From Leucobacter komagatae (GTDB lineage Bacteria > Actinomycetota > Actinomycetes > Actinomycetales > Microbacteriaceae): 64,000 nucleotides of DNA. Below the pieces are notes generated by a model that made no database searches, was not told the DNA's origin, and saw nothing but the letters and a program-made list of their open reading frames with translations. Below, in pieces: positions 8,584-16,534 of this stretch (the first letter of the stretch is position 1; each line of letters opens with the position of its first letter). The stretch lies in NCBI RefSeq assembly GCF_000834055.1, contig NZ_JXSQ01000002.1:62001-126000 (forward strand). The letters run 5' to 3'. Position numbers and translations under genes: made by a program.

Positions 8584-9071
8584 GCGGTGTCCTCGTCCCG
8601 GCGAGTGTCCGTTCCGGTGCTCGCGCCGTGTGCGGCAGGCGGCTCAGCTTCCGAAGCGTCCGAGCTCGTCATCGGGTCGGCAGCTGGTGCCGGCCGAGCC
8701 GCTGCGCGGCGAACCGGTTCAACGTCGACAATGAGGAGCTCAGGGGAACTCTTCTCCTGCTGCGCGCCTGCCGGGTCATCGCCGGAGGAGAGCTCAAGTG
8801 GATCTGGCACCGCAACCTCCTCCTCGCCGCCGTACGCGACCGCATTTCCCACCATTACTGCGAACCACGGGAGCACGACCGATCCGATCGCTGGGATAAT
8901 CAGCCACCATCCGCTCACCCAAAAGAGCGAGAGTACGCAGGCGACTCTGAGTGTCATCGCGATGAAGTACATCCGCATGCGATGAGCTCGATCCTCGGCG
9001 GGGTTCACCCCGGCCGAGGTCACCCTGTAGCTCGGCGTTTCGCCGCTCTTTTTTGGCATCGGCTCCCTCAT
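8580..9071 (-). CDS. DUF3099 family membrane protein
   Basis: A 163-residue protein with two transmembrane helices at about 34-52 and 55-78 (MRMYFIAMTLRVACVLSLFW and WWLIIPAIGSVVLPWFAVMVG), matching the actinobacterial DUF3099 family, followed by a long acidic, Ala-rich cytoplasmic tail. Its function is unknown. It is the first gene of the operon leading to SURF1. TAAACT just upstream of the start (complement of 9079-9084) looks like a -10 box and would leave almost no leader. An alternative ATG is four codons downstream. It is divergent from fabG. Confidence 0.8.
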   Translation of the reverse strand: MREPMPKKSGETPSYRVTSAGVNPAEDRAHRMRMYFIAMTLRVACVLSLFWVSGWWLIIPAIGSVVLPWFAVMVGNAVAYGGEEEVAVPDPLELSSGDDPAGAQQEKSSPELLIVDVEPVRRAAARPAPAADPMTSSDASEAEPPAAHGASTGTDTRRDEDTA

Positions 9072-9171
9072 TCAACGGCTCTAGTTTACGGCTTTGGGCG
9101 CCGCGCCGCCTGAGCGTCCCTCTGCAACCATATTTCTCAGTGTGGCACCGGGATTCGCTAGGCTGATTGGC

Positions 9172-9909
9172 ATGAACGCAAGCATCACTCCCGGCACCGA
9201 ATTCACCGCGCGTACCGTCCTCATTACCGGCGGCAACCGTGGCATCGGCTACGCCATCGCAGAACGCATGATTGCAGACGGCCATCGCGTCGCAGTGACC
9301 TCGCGCTCGGGGGAGGGCCCAGCAGGCGCGCTCACCGTCCGAGCCGAAATGACCGACTCGGCGTCGATCGACCGCGCGTTCAGCGAGGTCGAAGAGCAGC
9401 TCGGGGCCGTTGAGGTGCTCGTCGCAAACGCGGGCATCACCCGCGACACACTGCTGCTGCGCATGTCGGAGGAGGACTTCACCGAGGTCATCGACACGAA
9501 CCTCACCGGCACCTTCCGCGTCGTCAAGCGCGCTTCGAAGGGGCTGCTCAAGCAGCGCTTTGGCCGAGTGATTCTTATCTCGTCCGTCGTTGGGCTGTAC
9601 GGCTCGGCCGGTCAGATCAACTACTCCTCATCGAAGGCAGCCCTCGTCGGCTTCGCCCGCTCACTCACCCGCGAGCTCGGCAGCCGCGGGATCACGGCGA
9701 ACGTCATTGCGCCGGGCTTCATCGACACCGATATGACGGCCGTGCTTCCCGAAGCGCAGCAGCAGCAATACCTCGCGTCGATCCCGGCCGCCCGCTTCGG
9801 GCAGGTTGCGGAGATCGCCGGGGTAGCATCGTTCCTCGCCGGCGAAGATGCAGGCTACATTTCGGGCGCGGTCATCCCCGTCGACGGCGGCCTTGGGATG
9901 GGCCACTAG
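9172..9909 (+). CDS. fabG: 3-oxoacyl-ACP reductase FabG-like SDR
   Basis: A 245-residue short-chain dehydrogenase/reductase. The cofactor motif TGGNRGIG is at residues 19-26, NAG at the expected middle position, and the catalytic Ser plus Tyr-Ser-Ser-Ser-Lys in the segment INYSSSKAAL. The C-terminal region FIDTDMTAVLPE and DAGYISGAVIPVDGGLGMGH is typical of FabG, the NADPH-dependent reductase of fatty acid elongation. The start at 9172 is preferred because TAGGCT (9159-9164) stands 7 nt upstream, as in a leaderless gene. An ATG-less extension to 9094 has no support. Whether this is the main FabG or a paralogue cannot be told here. Confidence 0.88.
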   Translation: MNASITPGTEFTARTVLITGGNRGIGYAIAERMIADGHRVAVTSRSGEGPAGALTVRAEMTDSASIDRAFSEVEEQLGAVEVLVANAGITRDTLLLRMSEEDFTEVIDTNLTGTFRVVKRASKGLLKQRFGRVILISSVVGLYGSAGQINYSSSKAALVGFARSLTRELGSRGITANVIAPGFIDTDMTAVLPEAQQQQYLASIPAARFGQVAEIAGVASFLAGEDAGYISGAVIPVDGGLGMGH

Positions 9910-9931
9910 CGCAGACGGTCACCGCATACGA

Positions 9932-9970
9932 CAGCAGGCCGCCACGCCCGAGGGGAGTGGCGGCCTGCTG
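9932..9970. terminator. bidirectional hairpin between fabG and serB
   Basis: A perfect 14-bp stem, CAGCAGGCCGCCAC (9932-9945) with GTGGCGGCCTGCTG (9957-9970), and an 11-nt loop. It sits between two convergent genes and probably terminates both. There is no clear U-tract. Confidence 0.75.
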
Positions 9971-9992
9971 CGTACGATCGGCAGCGCTCCAG

Positions 9993-10631
9993 CTAGCTGA
10001 GCCTGTCGAGCAGCGCAATCGCGAGAGCAAGGTCGTCGGTGATTGAGACGTCGGCCTGCTCCGACACGATCGGTTTCGCGTTGAAGCCCACCCCAATAGC
10101 TGCGACCGCCATCATCCGCAGATCGTTGGCGCCGTCGCCAATGGCGATGGTCGCGCTGAGCGGGATTCCGCTCGCCTCAGCCCACTCCGCGAGCGCGACG
10201 GCCTTTGCTTCCGCGTCAATAACCGGGCCAACCGTGCGCCCTGTGAGTTCTCCGCCTTCGACCTCGAGCCGGTTTGCGCGCCAGAAGTCCAGCCCGAGAT
10301 CCTCCGCGATCGGATCGAGCACCTCGTGGAATCCGCCAGAGACGACGCCAACCTTGCCTCCTCGCGCGTGGACGGCGGTGACGAGCTCCCGAATTCCGGC
10401 GGAGAGCCGAACCCGCCCGTACGCCTCAGCAAAAACGGTGTCCGGCGTGCCGCGGAGCGTCAAGACGCGCTCAGCAAGGCTCTCAGCGAAATCGAGTTCG
10501 CCGCGCATCGCCCGCTCAGTCACTTCCGCGACCAGTTCGCGGGTTCCCGCCGCGTCGGCGAGGAGCTCAATAACCTCATCTTGGATGGTCGTGGAATCGC
10601 AGTCGAGAACGACGAGTGGGGTAACGCTCAT
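9993..10631 (-). CDS. serB: phosphoserine phosphatase SerB
   Basis: A 212-residue HAD-superfamily phosphatase catalysing the last step of serine synthesis. Motif I is DCDSTT with nucleophile Asp10 and Asp12, motif II is VVSGGFHE, the conserved Lys is in DAEAKA, and motif IV is GDGANDLRMM. Phe/Gly-rich SerB text such as SGGFHEVLDPIAEDLGLD and GFNAKP is present. It lacks the N-terminal ACT domains of some actinobacterial SerB proteins, so it is the short form. TAGACT lies 6 nt before the ATG and no Shine-Dalgarno is visible. The promoter overlaps that of the divergent ABC gene. Confidence 0.92.
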   Translation of the reverse strand: MSVTPLVVLDCDSTTIQDEVIELLADAAGTRELVAEVTERAMRGELDFAESLAERVLTLRGTPDTVFAEAYGRVRLSAGIRELVTAVHARGGKVGVVSGGFHEVLDPIAEDLGLDFWRANRLEVEGGELTGRTVGPVIDAEAKAVALAEWAEASGIPLSATIAIGDGANDLRMMAVAAIGVGFNAKPIVSEQADVSITDDLALAIALLDRLS

Positions 10632-10660
10632 AGCCCCAGTCTAGAGATAGGCTTGAGTGT
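10632..10660. promoter_or_regulatory. back-to-back leaderless promoters of serB and the ABC gene
   Basis: Only 29 bp separate the two divergent start codons. TAGACT on the minus strand (10643-10638) lies 6 nt before serB. TAGGCT on the plus strand (10648-10653) lies 7 nt before the ABC gene. The -10 boxes are 4 bp apart, so the -35 region of each promoter must lie inside the other gene. Confidence 0.6.
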
Positions 10661-11455
10661 ATGACGACCGTGCTGAGCCTCACTGACGCGAGCTACATCC
10701 GCAATCGCCGCCCGATCCTCGACACCGTGACGTGGCAGGTGGACGACAGTGAACGTTGGGTCATTCTCGGCCCGAACGGGGCGGGGAAGACGACGATCCT
10801 CAAGCTCGTCACGGCCAACGACTTCCCGACGACCGGCACCGTTGACGTGCTCGGCGAACGACTCGGCAAGGTGGACATTTTCGAGCTGCGCAACCGCCTT
10901 GGGTTCGTCTCTAGCGCCACCGCGCGACGTATTCCGCCGAATGAGCTCGTGCGTGACGTCGTACTCACGGCCGCCTACTCGGTTGAGGGGCGATGGAACG
11001 AGCAGTACGACGCGATCGACGTGCGCCAGGCCGATCGCGTGCTCGCCGAGTGGGACCTGCTCGAACTCGCCGACCAGGCGTTCGGAACGCTCAGCGATGG
11101 TGAGCGCAAGCGCGCACTCATTGCGAGGGCGGTCATGACCGACCCCGAACTCCTCCTCCTCGACGAGCCGAGCGCGAGCCTCGATCTCGGCGCGCGCGAA
11201 CGCCTCCTGCAAATGCTTTCCGGCTTCGCCCAGTCGCAGTATTCGCCAGCAATGGTGATGGTGACCCATCACGTCGAGGAGATCCCGCCAGGGTTCACCC
11301 ACCTACTGCTCGTGCGCGACGGCAAGATTCAGGCTGCCGGTCCGATTGCCGACACGCTCACCGCGGAGAACCTCGAGGCGACGTTCGGAATGCCGTTCGA
11401 ACTCACCGTGAGCCGTGGTCGTTACGCCGCTACGGCACGCTCAACATCCGCTTAA
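10661..11455 (+). CDS. stand-alone ABC transporter ATP-binding protein
   Basis: A 264-residue ABC ATPase with Walker [10 protein letters not shown] near residue 38, signature LSDGERKR, Walker [13 protein letters not shown] and an H-loop in [11 protein letters not shown]. The overall pattern, including [19 protein letters not shown] and THHVEEIP, resembles YlmA/ModF-like single-domain ATPases. No permease or binding protein is adjacent, so the transported substrate, or a non-transport role, cannot be assigned. The start lies 7 nt after a TAGGCT box. It is divergent from serB. Confidence 0.85.
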   Translation: MTTVLSLTDASYIRNRRPILDTVTWQVDDSERWVILGPNGAGKTTILKLVTANDFPTTGTVDVLGERLGKVDIFELRNRLGFVSSATARRIPPNELVRDVVLTAAYSVEGRWNEQYDAIDVRQADRVLAEWDLLELADQAFGTLSDGERKRALIARAVMTDPELLLLDEPSASLDLGARERLLQMLSGFAQSQYSPAMVMVTHHVEEIPPGFTHLLLVRDGKIQAAGPIADTLTAENLEATFGMPFELTVSRGRYAATARSTSA

Positions 11456-11615
11456 TCACAACCCCAGCCCGACACGCGGTTCGCAACACGCTAGAAACGG
11501 GCGCGCGAGCAGTTTGGATCTGCTAATATTGATCCTTGGTGCGGTGACGCCGCAAGACTTCTGCGTTCGGCCTTCCCGCCGAATCAGCGAGACGCAACAA
11601 TATCGAAGGACAGTC

Positions 11616-11864
11616 ATGAAGACCGAGATTCACCCCGAGTACAACGCCATCGTGTTCCGCGACCTTGCGTCGGGGGAGACCTTCCTCACGCGTTCGACCC
11701 TCACGAGCGAAAAGACCATCGAGCTTGACGGCGCCACCTACCCGGTGCTCGACGTCGAAATCTCCAGTGCTTCGCACCCGTTCTACACGGGCAAGCAGCG
11801 CATCATGGACTCGGCTGGTCGCGTCGAGAAGTTCAACCAGCGCTTCAAGGCCTTCGGCGCCTAA
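11616..11864 (+). CDS. rpmE2: 50S ribosomal protein L31 type B
   Basis: An 82-residue ribosomal protein L31 of the type B (zinc-independent) class. It begins [20 protein letters not shown] and contains [12 protein letters not shown] and the tail [14 protein letters not shown]. It has no cysteines, unlike zinc-binding L31. ATG at 11616 follows GAAGGA. The long leader has TAATAT at 11524-11529 as a possible -10 box. In many bacteria the Cys-less form replaces the zinc form under zinc limitation; no Zur site was recognised here. A strong terminator follows. Confidence 0.96.
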   Translation: MKTEIHPEYNAIVFRDLASGETFLTRSTLTSEKTIELDGATYPVLDVEISSASHPFYTGKQRIMDSAGRVEKFNQRFKAFGA

Positions 11865-11892
11865 GCAGCTGCCGCAGTACACGTACTGCAAC

Positions 11893-11930
11893 AAAGGGCG
11901 GGAGATCCATTTCGGATCTCCCGCCCTTTT
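11893..11930. terminator. rho-independent terminator of rpmE2
   Basis: A perfect 16-bp stem (AAAGGGCGGGAGATCC at 11893-11908 with its complement at 11914-11929) and a 5-nt loop end in CCCTTTT. The A-rich 5' flank means it may also work for the convergent exonuclease gene. Confidence 0.9.
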
Positions 11931-11950
11931 GCTGTACCGGCGCCTGGCTC

Positions 11951-12649
11951 CTAGCCGCGCACAGGCCACCCGCCCTCAGCGACGAAGTTCGGGTCGCGAG
12001 CGCGTCGCATGTACTGCTGGAAGTTCTCAGCCTGCGCCTTCGCCCAAGTCACCTGAGCGGCGTGGATCTCATCGAGGTCGCCGGGAAGCGTTGCCGCGTA
12101 CTTCCTTGCGAGGCACTGCATCACCTTTCCCGAGGCGATGGCGTCTTCCCCTGCATCGTGCGCGTTACCCAACTCGACGCCATAGTGTTCGGCGACCGCA
12201 ACGAGGGTTCGCTTGCCCTTGCGGAACCGATCGAGTTGCTTGTCAATGATGAGCGGATCGAGCACCGGAGCGACATCAGCCTCGCGAACTCCGTACCTGC
12301 GCTGTTCTGCGCGCAGCAGTGAGAGGTCGTAGGGAGCGTTGTAGACAACCAGGGGGAGCCCGCGGTCAATCATTTGCGCGATCCGCTCCGTTATTTGCGC
12401 CACGCCGACGGCAGCGTCGATACCACTCGATCGAGCGATTTCGGTGGTGATGCCGTGCACGCGGACCGCGGCATCGGGGATCTCAACCCCCGGGTCGAGG
12501 AGCCAGTCGTAGCGCTCGGCTACCTCGCCGTTTTCACCGAGCAGGGCAAGCGTTGCGCTCACGATGCGTGCCGTGTCGGTCTCGACACCGGTTGTCTCGG
12601 TGTCGAAGACGGCCAGCTGAGCGGCCCAGAGGGGAAGTGCGTCGTTCAC
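11951..12649 (-). CDS. DnaQ-like 3'-5' exonuclease (DEDDh)
   Basis: A 232-residue exonuclease of the DNA polymerase III epsilon type. ExoI is FDTETTG with Asp16 and Glu18, followed by VHGITTE. ExoII is NAPYDLSLL, and ExoIII is HDAGEDA with the catalytic His and Asp. The C-terminus ends NFQQYMRRARDPNFVAEGGWPVRG. It is probably a proofreading or repair nuclease; whether it joins the replicative polymerase is unknown. A GTG at 12649 with AAAGGAT upstream is chosen. A longer reading frame to 13078 exists but runs antisense through the hydrolase gene. Confidence 0.87.
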   Translation of the reverse strand: MNDALPLWAAQLAVFDTETTGVETDTARIVSATLALLGENGEVAERYDWLLDPGVEIPDAAVRVHGITTEIARSSGIDAAVGVAQITERIAQMIDRGLPLVVYNAPYDLSLLRAEQRRYGVREADVAPVLDPLIIDKQLDRFRKGKRTLVAVAEHYGVELGNAHDAGEDAIASGKVMQCLARKYAATLPGDLDEIHAAQVTWAKAQAENFQQYMRRARDPNFVAEGGWPVRG

Positions 12650-12748
12650 GGTGATCCTTTCGGTTACTTCGATAGTACCGATAGCCACCGACGCGAGCCC
12701 GTCGCGCAACATTGGGTGCGCTCGGCGCGTGCAGAGGAGTGACAGGCT

Positions 12749-13657
12749 GTGCCCGGTAGCATCGTCTCTGTGCCAGACCACGTGCCCACTCTCATCCCCA
12801 CGCTCGGCATCGACACCCGCGACTGGGTGTACGGTGACCCCGCTGGGAGACCGATCGTGCTCGTTCACGGATTTCGCGGCGATCACCACGGACTCGAGGG
12901 CATCGCGGAGGCCCTTGCGGCGGCGCAGCCGTCGCTTGCGATCCACGTCCCAGATCTTCCCGGTTTCGGGTCGACGCCGGCTATTCCCGGGCGCGCCCAC
13001 GACCTTGAAACCTTCGGGCAGTGGCTCGTCGCGTTTACCGAGAACGTCGCCCCGGACGGCGCGATCATTCTCGGGCACTCATTTGGGTCACTCGTGGTGA
13101 GCTCCGCGCTGCATCAGGGCGCGCGCGCAACGCGCGCGATCCTCATCAACCCGATCTCGGCCCCGGCGCTCGAAGGCCCCGAGGCGTTCCTCACTCGGCT
13201 CGCCATCCTGTACTACCGCACTGCGAACGCGCTTCCCGAGCGCGCTGCGCGATCCCTGCTCGGAAACCCGCTGATTGTGCGCGGGATGAGCGAGGTCATG
13301 GCGAAGACACACGACCGCGAATTGCGCGCCTGGATCCACGATCAGCACCGGAGGTATTTCTCGCGGTTCGCCGACTCTCGTTCGTTGCTCGATGCGTTCC
13401 GCGCGTCGGTGTCGCACACGGTGGCCGAGTTTGCGGCCGACTACGACATGCCAACGCTCGTGATCGCGGGGGATCGGGACGACATCACGCCGCTCGCGCG
13501 ACAGCTCGATCTCACGCGGCTGCTTGGGGAACCCGAACTCATGATCCTGCCCGGTGTTGGCCACCTCGTTCACTACGAGGCCGTCGCTGATACGGTGTCG
13601 CGAATCGGCGAGTTTCTCGCTCCGGCGCTCAGCGCGTCGCAGGAGTCCAGCGCGTGA
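12749..13657 (+). CDS. alpha/beta hydrolase
   Basis: A 302-residue alpha/beta-fold hydrolase. The oxyanion segment LVHGFRGDHHG lies near residue 38, the nucleophile elbow is GHSFGS (Ser near 113), the acid is in IAGDRDDITP and the catalytic His in PGVGHLVHYE. No signal peptide is visible, so it is cytoplasmic; the substrate is unknown. Two starts compete. GTG 12749 has AGGAG 9 nt upstream. GTG 12770 lies 7 nt after TAGCAT (12757-12762), the leaderless arrangement common in this window. The gene overlaps the next one by 4 bp (GTGA). Confidence 0.85.
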   Translation: MPGSIVSVPDHVPTLIPTLGIDTRDWVYGDPAGRPIVLVHGFRGDHHGLEGIAEALAAAQPSLAIHVPDLPGFGSTPAIPGRAHDLETFGQWLVAFTENVAPDGAIILGHSFGSLVVSSALHQGARATRAILINPISAPALEGPEAFLTRLAILYYRTANALPERAARSLLGNPLIVRGMSEVMAKTHDRELRAWIHDQHRRYFSRFADSRSLLDAFRASVSHTVAEFAADYDMPTLVIAGDRDDITPLARQLDLTRLLGEPELMILPGVGHLVHYEAVADTVSRIGEFLAPALSASQESSA

Positions 13658-14529
13658 GGCTCGTCTCCATCGACGACCTCGCTGCACCCGAGCTCGTCGA
13701 CTACACCCAGCTCACTGACGTTGCGCTGCGGCGGGTTCGTGAACCAGCTGAGGGGCTGTACATCGCCGAATCAGCGAAGGTCATCGAGCGCGCCCTTGCG
13801 AGCGGACACGTTCCGCGGTCCCTGCTGCTCATTGAAGAGTGGGTGCCGAAGCTGCAGCACATTCTCGAGCAGTACCCCGACGTTCCCGCTTTCGTCGGCC
13901 GCTCTGAGCAGCTTGAACAACTTACCGGCTTTCACCTGCACCGTGGCGCGCTCGCGTCGATGCACCGGCCAGCGCCGCTCGACCCGGGGGAGTTGCTCCG
14001 CCAGTCACGGCGCGTCGTAGTGCTCGAAGACCTGGCCGATCACACCAACGTCGGAGCGATCTTCCGATCCATCGCCGCGCTTGGCGCCGACGCTGTGCTG
14101 CTGAGCCCCGCCTGTGCGGACCCACTGTACCGCCGTTCGGTGCGGGTGAGCATGGGCGCCGTGCTCCAGGTTCCGTGGGCGCGACTGCCCGACTGGCGAG
14201 AGGCCGGCCCCCTCATCAGGGGAGCGGGCTACGACCTGGTCGCATTCGCGCTGCGCGACGACGCCGAGGATCTCGCCGACTTCGTAGATGAGCTCCCCGA
14301 GAAACTCGCCCTCATGTTCGGGTCTGAGGGGCAGGGGTTATCGCATCGGGCGCTCGCTTCCGCGACACGGTCGGTGGTGATCCCGATGGAGCACGGCGTC
14401 GATTCTTTGAACGTGTCGACCGCCGCGGCGCTCGCGCTGTGGGCTGTGCGCACAGGGGATTCACGGGCCGCGCGATCCGAAGCGAATTCTGCGCATGAGA
14501 TGATTCAGCCAGGGGGAGGGGGAGCATGA
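13654..14529 (+). CDS. TrmH/SpoU-family RNA 2'-O-methyltransferase
   Basis: A 291-residue SPOUT methyltransferase. The N-terminal substrate-binding part contains GLYIAESAKVIERAL. The C-terminal knotted domain has the three SpoU motifs: NVGAIFRSIAALGAD, LALMFGSEGQGLS and VVIPMEHGVDSLNVSTAAALALW. These enzymes methylate the 2'-OH of a ribose in rRNA or tRNA using S-adenosylmethionine; the target cannot be read from sequence. The start GTG overlaps the hydrolase stop and the end overlaps the PAP2 gene, so the three are translationally coupled. Confidence 0.9.
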   Translation: MRLVSIDDLAAPELVDYTQLTDVALRRVREPAEGLYIAESAKVIERALASGHVPRSLLLIEEWVPKLQHILEQYPDVPAFVGRSEQLEQLTGFHLHRGALASMHRPAPLDPGELLRQSRRVVVLEDLADHTNVGAIFRSIAALGADAVLLSPACADPLYRRSVRVSMGAVLQVPWARLPDWREAGPLIRGAGYDLVAFALRDDAEDLADFVDELPEKLALMFGSEGQGLSHRALASATRSVVIPMEHGVDSLNVSTAAALALWAVRTGDSRAARSEANSAHEMIQPGGGGA

Positions 14530-15344
14530 GTATTCCTGTTGCATCAGACACGCACCGGCGACTGCGCGTGCTCTGGATTCTGCTGTTTTGGCTAGCCATT
14601 GGGGTTGGCGCCTATATTTTCGGCGTGCTCAGCTCCACGGGGCAAGCCGTCGAGGACAATCTGCTGTCGGCGTCGGAGTTCAACACGCGGCCGCCAGCGC
14701 CGCTGAGCCTCGTATCGCCCTTCGCGATCGCCGTTGCCCTCGTTGCGCTCGGTATGGTCGCGCTCTGGGTTCACGGCATCGCGCGGGCATTGCTCGTTAC
14801 GCTGGTGCCGGCGGTCGCGATCGTCGCCTCCCAGCTGCTGAAATCAGAAGTGCTTGGCAGGCCAGATCTGCTGACGCTCGCGGCAGAGAATTCATTCCCT
14901 AGCGGGCATATGACGGTATTTGCTACGGTCGTCGGGGCAACAATCTTTGCTGTGCCCCGCCGCATTCGCGCCCTGGTTGCGCTGGCGGGCGGCGTGCTGC
15001 TCGGCGTCGTGAGCTGGCAGCTGCTTGGCTACGGATGGCATCGCCCAAGCGATGTTCTCGGTGCACTCGCGCTCGCCGTTGCCGGTTTCGCGTTCGTCAC
15101 GATGTTTACGCGGCTCGACCGCGCACCGGGGGTGTGGTTCTTGCGGACCGTATCGCTCGGGCTCGCGCTCGTCGGCTGGGTAATGATCGCCGGCTCGATG
15201 GTGATGACACTCGTCGCCTGGCGGTCGGCGAGTGCAGAGCTGATGCTCAGTGCTGGGCAGTTCGGCACGATCGCGGTGTCGCTCCTCGCTGCTCACTCGC
15301 TGCTTCGCCTCGCAGTGCTGGCGCGTTCTCCCAAAGCGGGATAA
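14526..15344 (+). CDS. PAP2-family membrane phosphatase
   Basis: A 272-residue integral membrane protein with about six to seven hydrophobic segments. The PAP2 signature is complete: K-x6-RP in LKSEVLGRPD, PSGH in NSFPSGHMT and GWHRPSDVLGA. Such enzymes dephosphorylate lipid phosphates (phosphatidate or undecaprenyl diphosphate) at the membrane surface; the exact substrate is not known. It overlaps the RNA methyltransferase gene by 4 bp and is followed 36 bp later by a GNAT gene with its own promoter box. Confidence 0.88.
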   Translation: MSIPVASDTHRRLRVLWILLFWLAIGVGAYIFGVLSSTGQAVEDNLLSASEFNTRPPAPLSLVSPFAIAVALVALGMVALWVHGIARALLVTLVPAVAIVASQLLKSEVLGRPDLLTLAAENSFPSGHMTVFATVVGATIFAVPRRIRALVALAGGVLLGVVSWQLLGYGWHRPSDVLGALALAVAGFAFVTMFTRLDRAPGVWFLRTVSLGLALVGWVMIAGSMVMTLVAWRSASAELMLSAGQFGTIAVSLLAAHSLLRLAVLARSPKAG

Positions 15345-15368
15345 CTGGGGGATTGCGCGATAGCGGGA

Positions 15369-15374
15369 TAGCGT
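15369..15374 (+). promoter_or_regulatory. -10 box for a leaderless GNAT transcript
   Basis: TAGCGT ends exactly 6 nt before the ATG at 15381, with no Shine-Dalgarno between, matching the leaderless pattern seen at other genes here. Confidence 0.45.
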
Positions 15375-15380
15375 TAGGGA

Positions 15381-15935
15381 ATGCAGCCGTTTACCCTTCG
15401 TACGCCCGACTATCTGCTCGATGCACTCACGCTGAGCGATGCGCCTGCAATCGCGGAATACTGCAGCGACCCCATCTTCGAAGCGTTCATGTCAACGCCG
15501 TGGCCGTATACGCTCGCCGATGCTGAGCGTTTTGTGGGGGAGTACGTCCCGAGCGCGTGGGCGAACGACACCGAGTGGACGTGGGCGATTCGAGCGGCGT
15601 CCGGTGGGCCGGTGCTCGGCGTGATTGGGCTGCGGCTGCCAAGTGGGATGCTCGGATACTGGCTCGGCGCACCGCACCGCGGGCGTCGGATTATGTCAGC
15701 TGCGGTCGACGCGGTTGTGGCTGCGGCCTTCGAGCGGACGGCCGTCGCTGCGGTGCGCTGGGAGGCGGTTGTTGGGAATGTCGCATCTGCCCGCACCGTA
15801 GCGCGTGCCGGCTTCACGTACACCGGCGAACGTCCTGGCGCGGTTCTCGGGAGAGATGGCTCCCACGTCCAATCGTGGACCGCCCAGCTTTCCCGCACCG
15901 ATTCCGCGACGCCGCAGCCAGGCTGGCCCATGTGA
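15381..15935 (+). CDS. GNAT acetyltransferase (RimJ/RimL-like)
   Basis: A 184-residue N-acetyltransferase. It shows the RimJ/RimL-type layout: an N-terminal LRTPDYLLDALTLSDAPAIAEY segment, GVIGLRL, the acetyl-CoA loop around LGAPHRGRRIMSAAV and VVGNVASARTVARAGFTYTGE, where the Asn-x-Ala-Ser-x-x-x-x-x-x-x-x-Gly-Phe pattern is diagnostic. The target amine (ribosomal protein, small molecule or antibiotic) is unknown. The last 20 residues are a loose Ser/Thr/Pro tail. Non-coding repeat-rich DNA follows. Confidence 0.85.
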   Translation: MQPFTLRTPDYLLDALTLSDAPAIAEYCSDPIFEAFMSTPWPYTLADAERFVGEYVPSAWANDTEWTWAIRAASGGPVLGVIGLRLPSGMLGYWLGAPHRGRRIMSAAVDAVVAAAFERTAVAAVRWEAVVGNVASARTVARAGFTYTGERPGAVLGRDGSHVQSWTAQLSRTDSATPQPGWPM

Positions 15936-16534
15936 GTGTGTGCGTGTGCGTGTGGGGGTTGGTGCGTGTGTGCGCTTGAGCGATTGCGCGCCTGTGTGGC
16001 TGCGCGCGCATGCCTGCGCCCGTGGCTGAGGTTCTCGAGTGCCCGTGGCTGAGGTTCTCGAGTGCCCGTCGAACGACTTACCGTATATTGCGATAATCTA
16101 TATTATGTCAGTTCGTGTATGTTGACCCCCGCTTGTGCGTGCGCGCACGCGCCACGCGCGTGCAGCCGATGCGCGTTTCTATCTCGCTGTCCGCCAGGCT
16201 GATGCTGCCGGCAGGGCGCGGAGTACCGCCCGCGAGGTAACGGGGGCAGATTTGCCGCGTTGTCGAGCGCGTTTGGGCGCGGCGCAATGGCACGAGTACT
16301 GGGGTGTGCGCTTCGCTGTTAATTGACACCAGTTGATGAACCCTGGTTCTCACTGCTGTCCCATAGGGATCGGTGGGGTTTACCCTCGAGTTATCGGGGG
16401 TCTGCGCTATGTGAATGCATTCTGATTTCCGATTGAGTGGAACAATGAGCATGACGCAACACCACATTGATTCCCGGCACATAGCGAGCGCGGGCCCATA
16501 TGGTGCAGACCCCCAAGCTGAGGAGCACCAACCT
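15936..16534. other. non-coding region with alternating GT/GC tracts, direct repeat and AT-rich patch
   Basis: No convincing gene lies in these 600 bp. The left part (about 15931-16020) is GT/GC alternating purine-pyrimidine sequence. A 23-bp unit is then exactly duplicated (16021-16066), followed by a sharply AT-rich patch (about 16079-16114) containing TATATTGCGATAAT and then another GC-alternating stretch (16134-16163). TTGACA at 16323-16328 is a possible -35 box for the downstream kinase. One short plus-strand frame (16135-16326) looks like random GC-rich sequence. Confidence 0.6.
16021..16066. repeat. exact 23-bp tandem direct repeat (2 copies)
   Basis: The unit starts CGTGGCTGAGG, contains the palindrome CTCGAG and ends AGTGCC. 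Copy 1 is 16021-16043 and copy 2 is 16044-16066, identical base for base. It lies just before the AT-rich patch. Confidence 0.9.

Noticed and set aside
12650-13078. Exonuclease extension to 13078
   Set aside because: It runs antisense through the alpha/beta hydrolase coding region; the GTG at 12649 has a good ribosome binding site and correct family length.
16135-16326. 63-codon frame in the gap before the kinase
   Set aside because: Product is Arg/Ala-rich with no motif, and no clear ribosome binding site; treated as non-coding.
16415-16534. Longer start for the histidine kinase
   Set aside because: The extension is polar and unconserved-looking, while ATG 16535 has AGGAG at ideal spacing.
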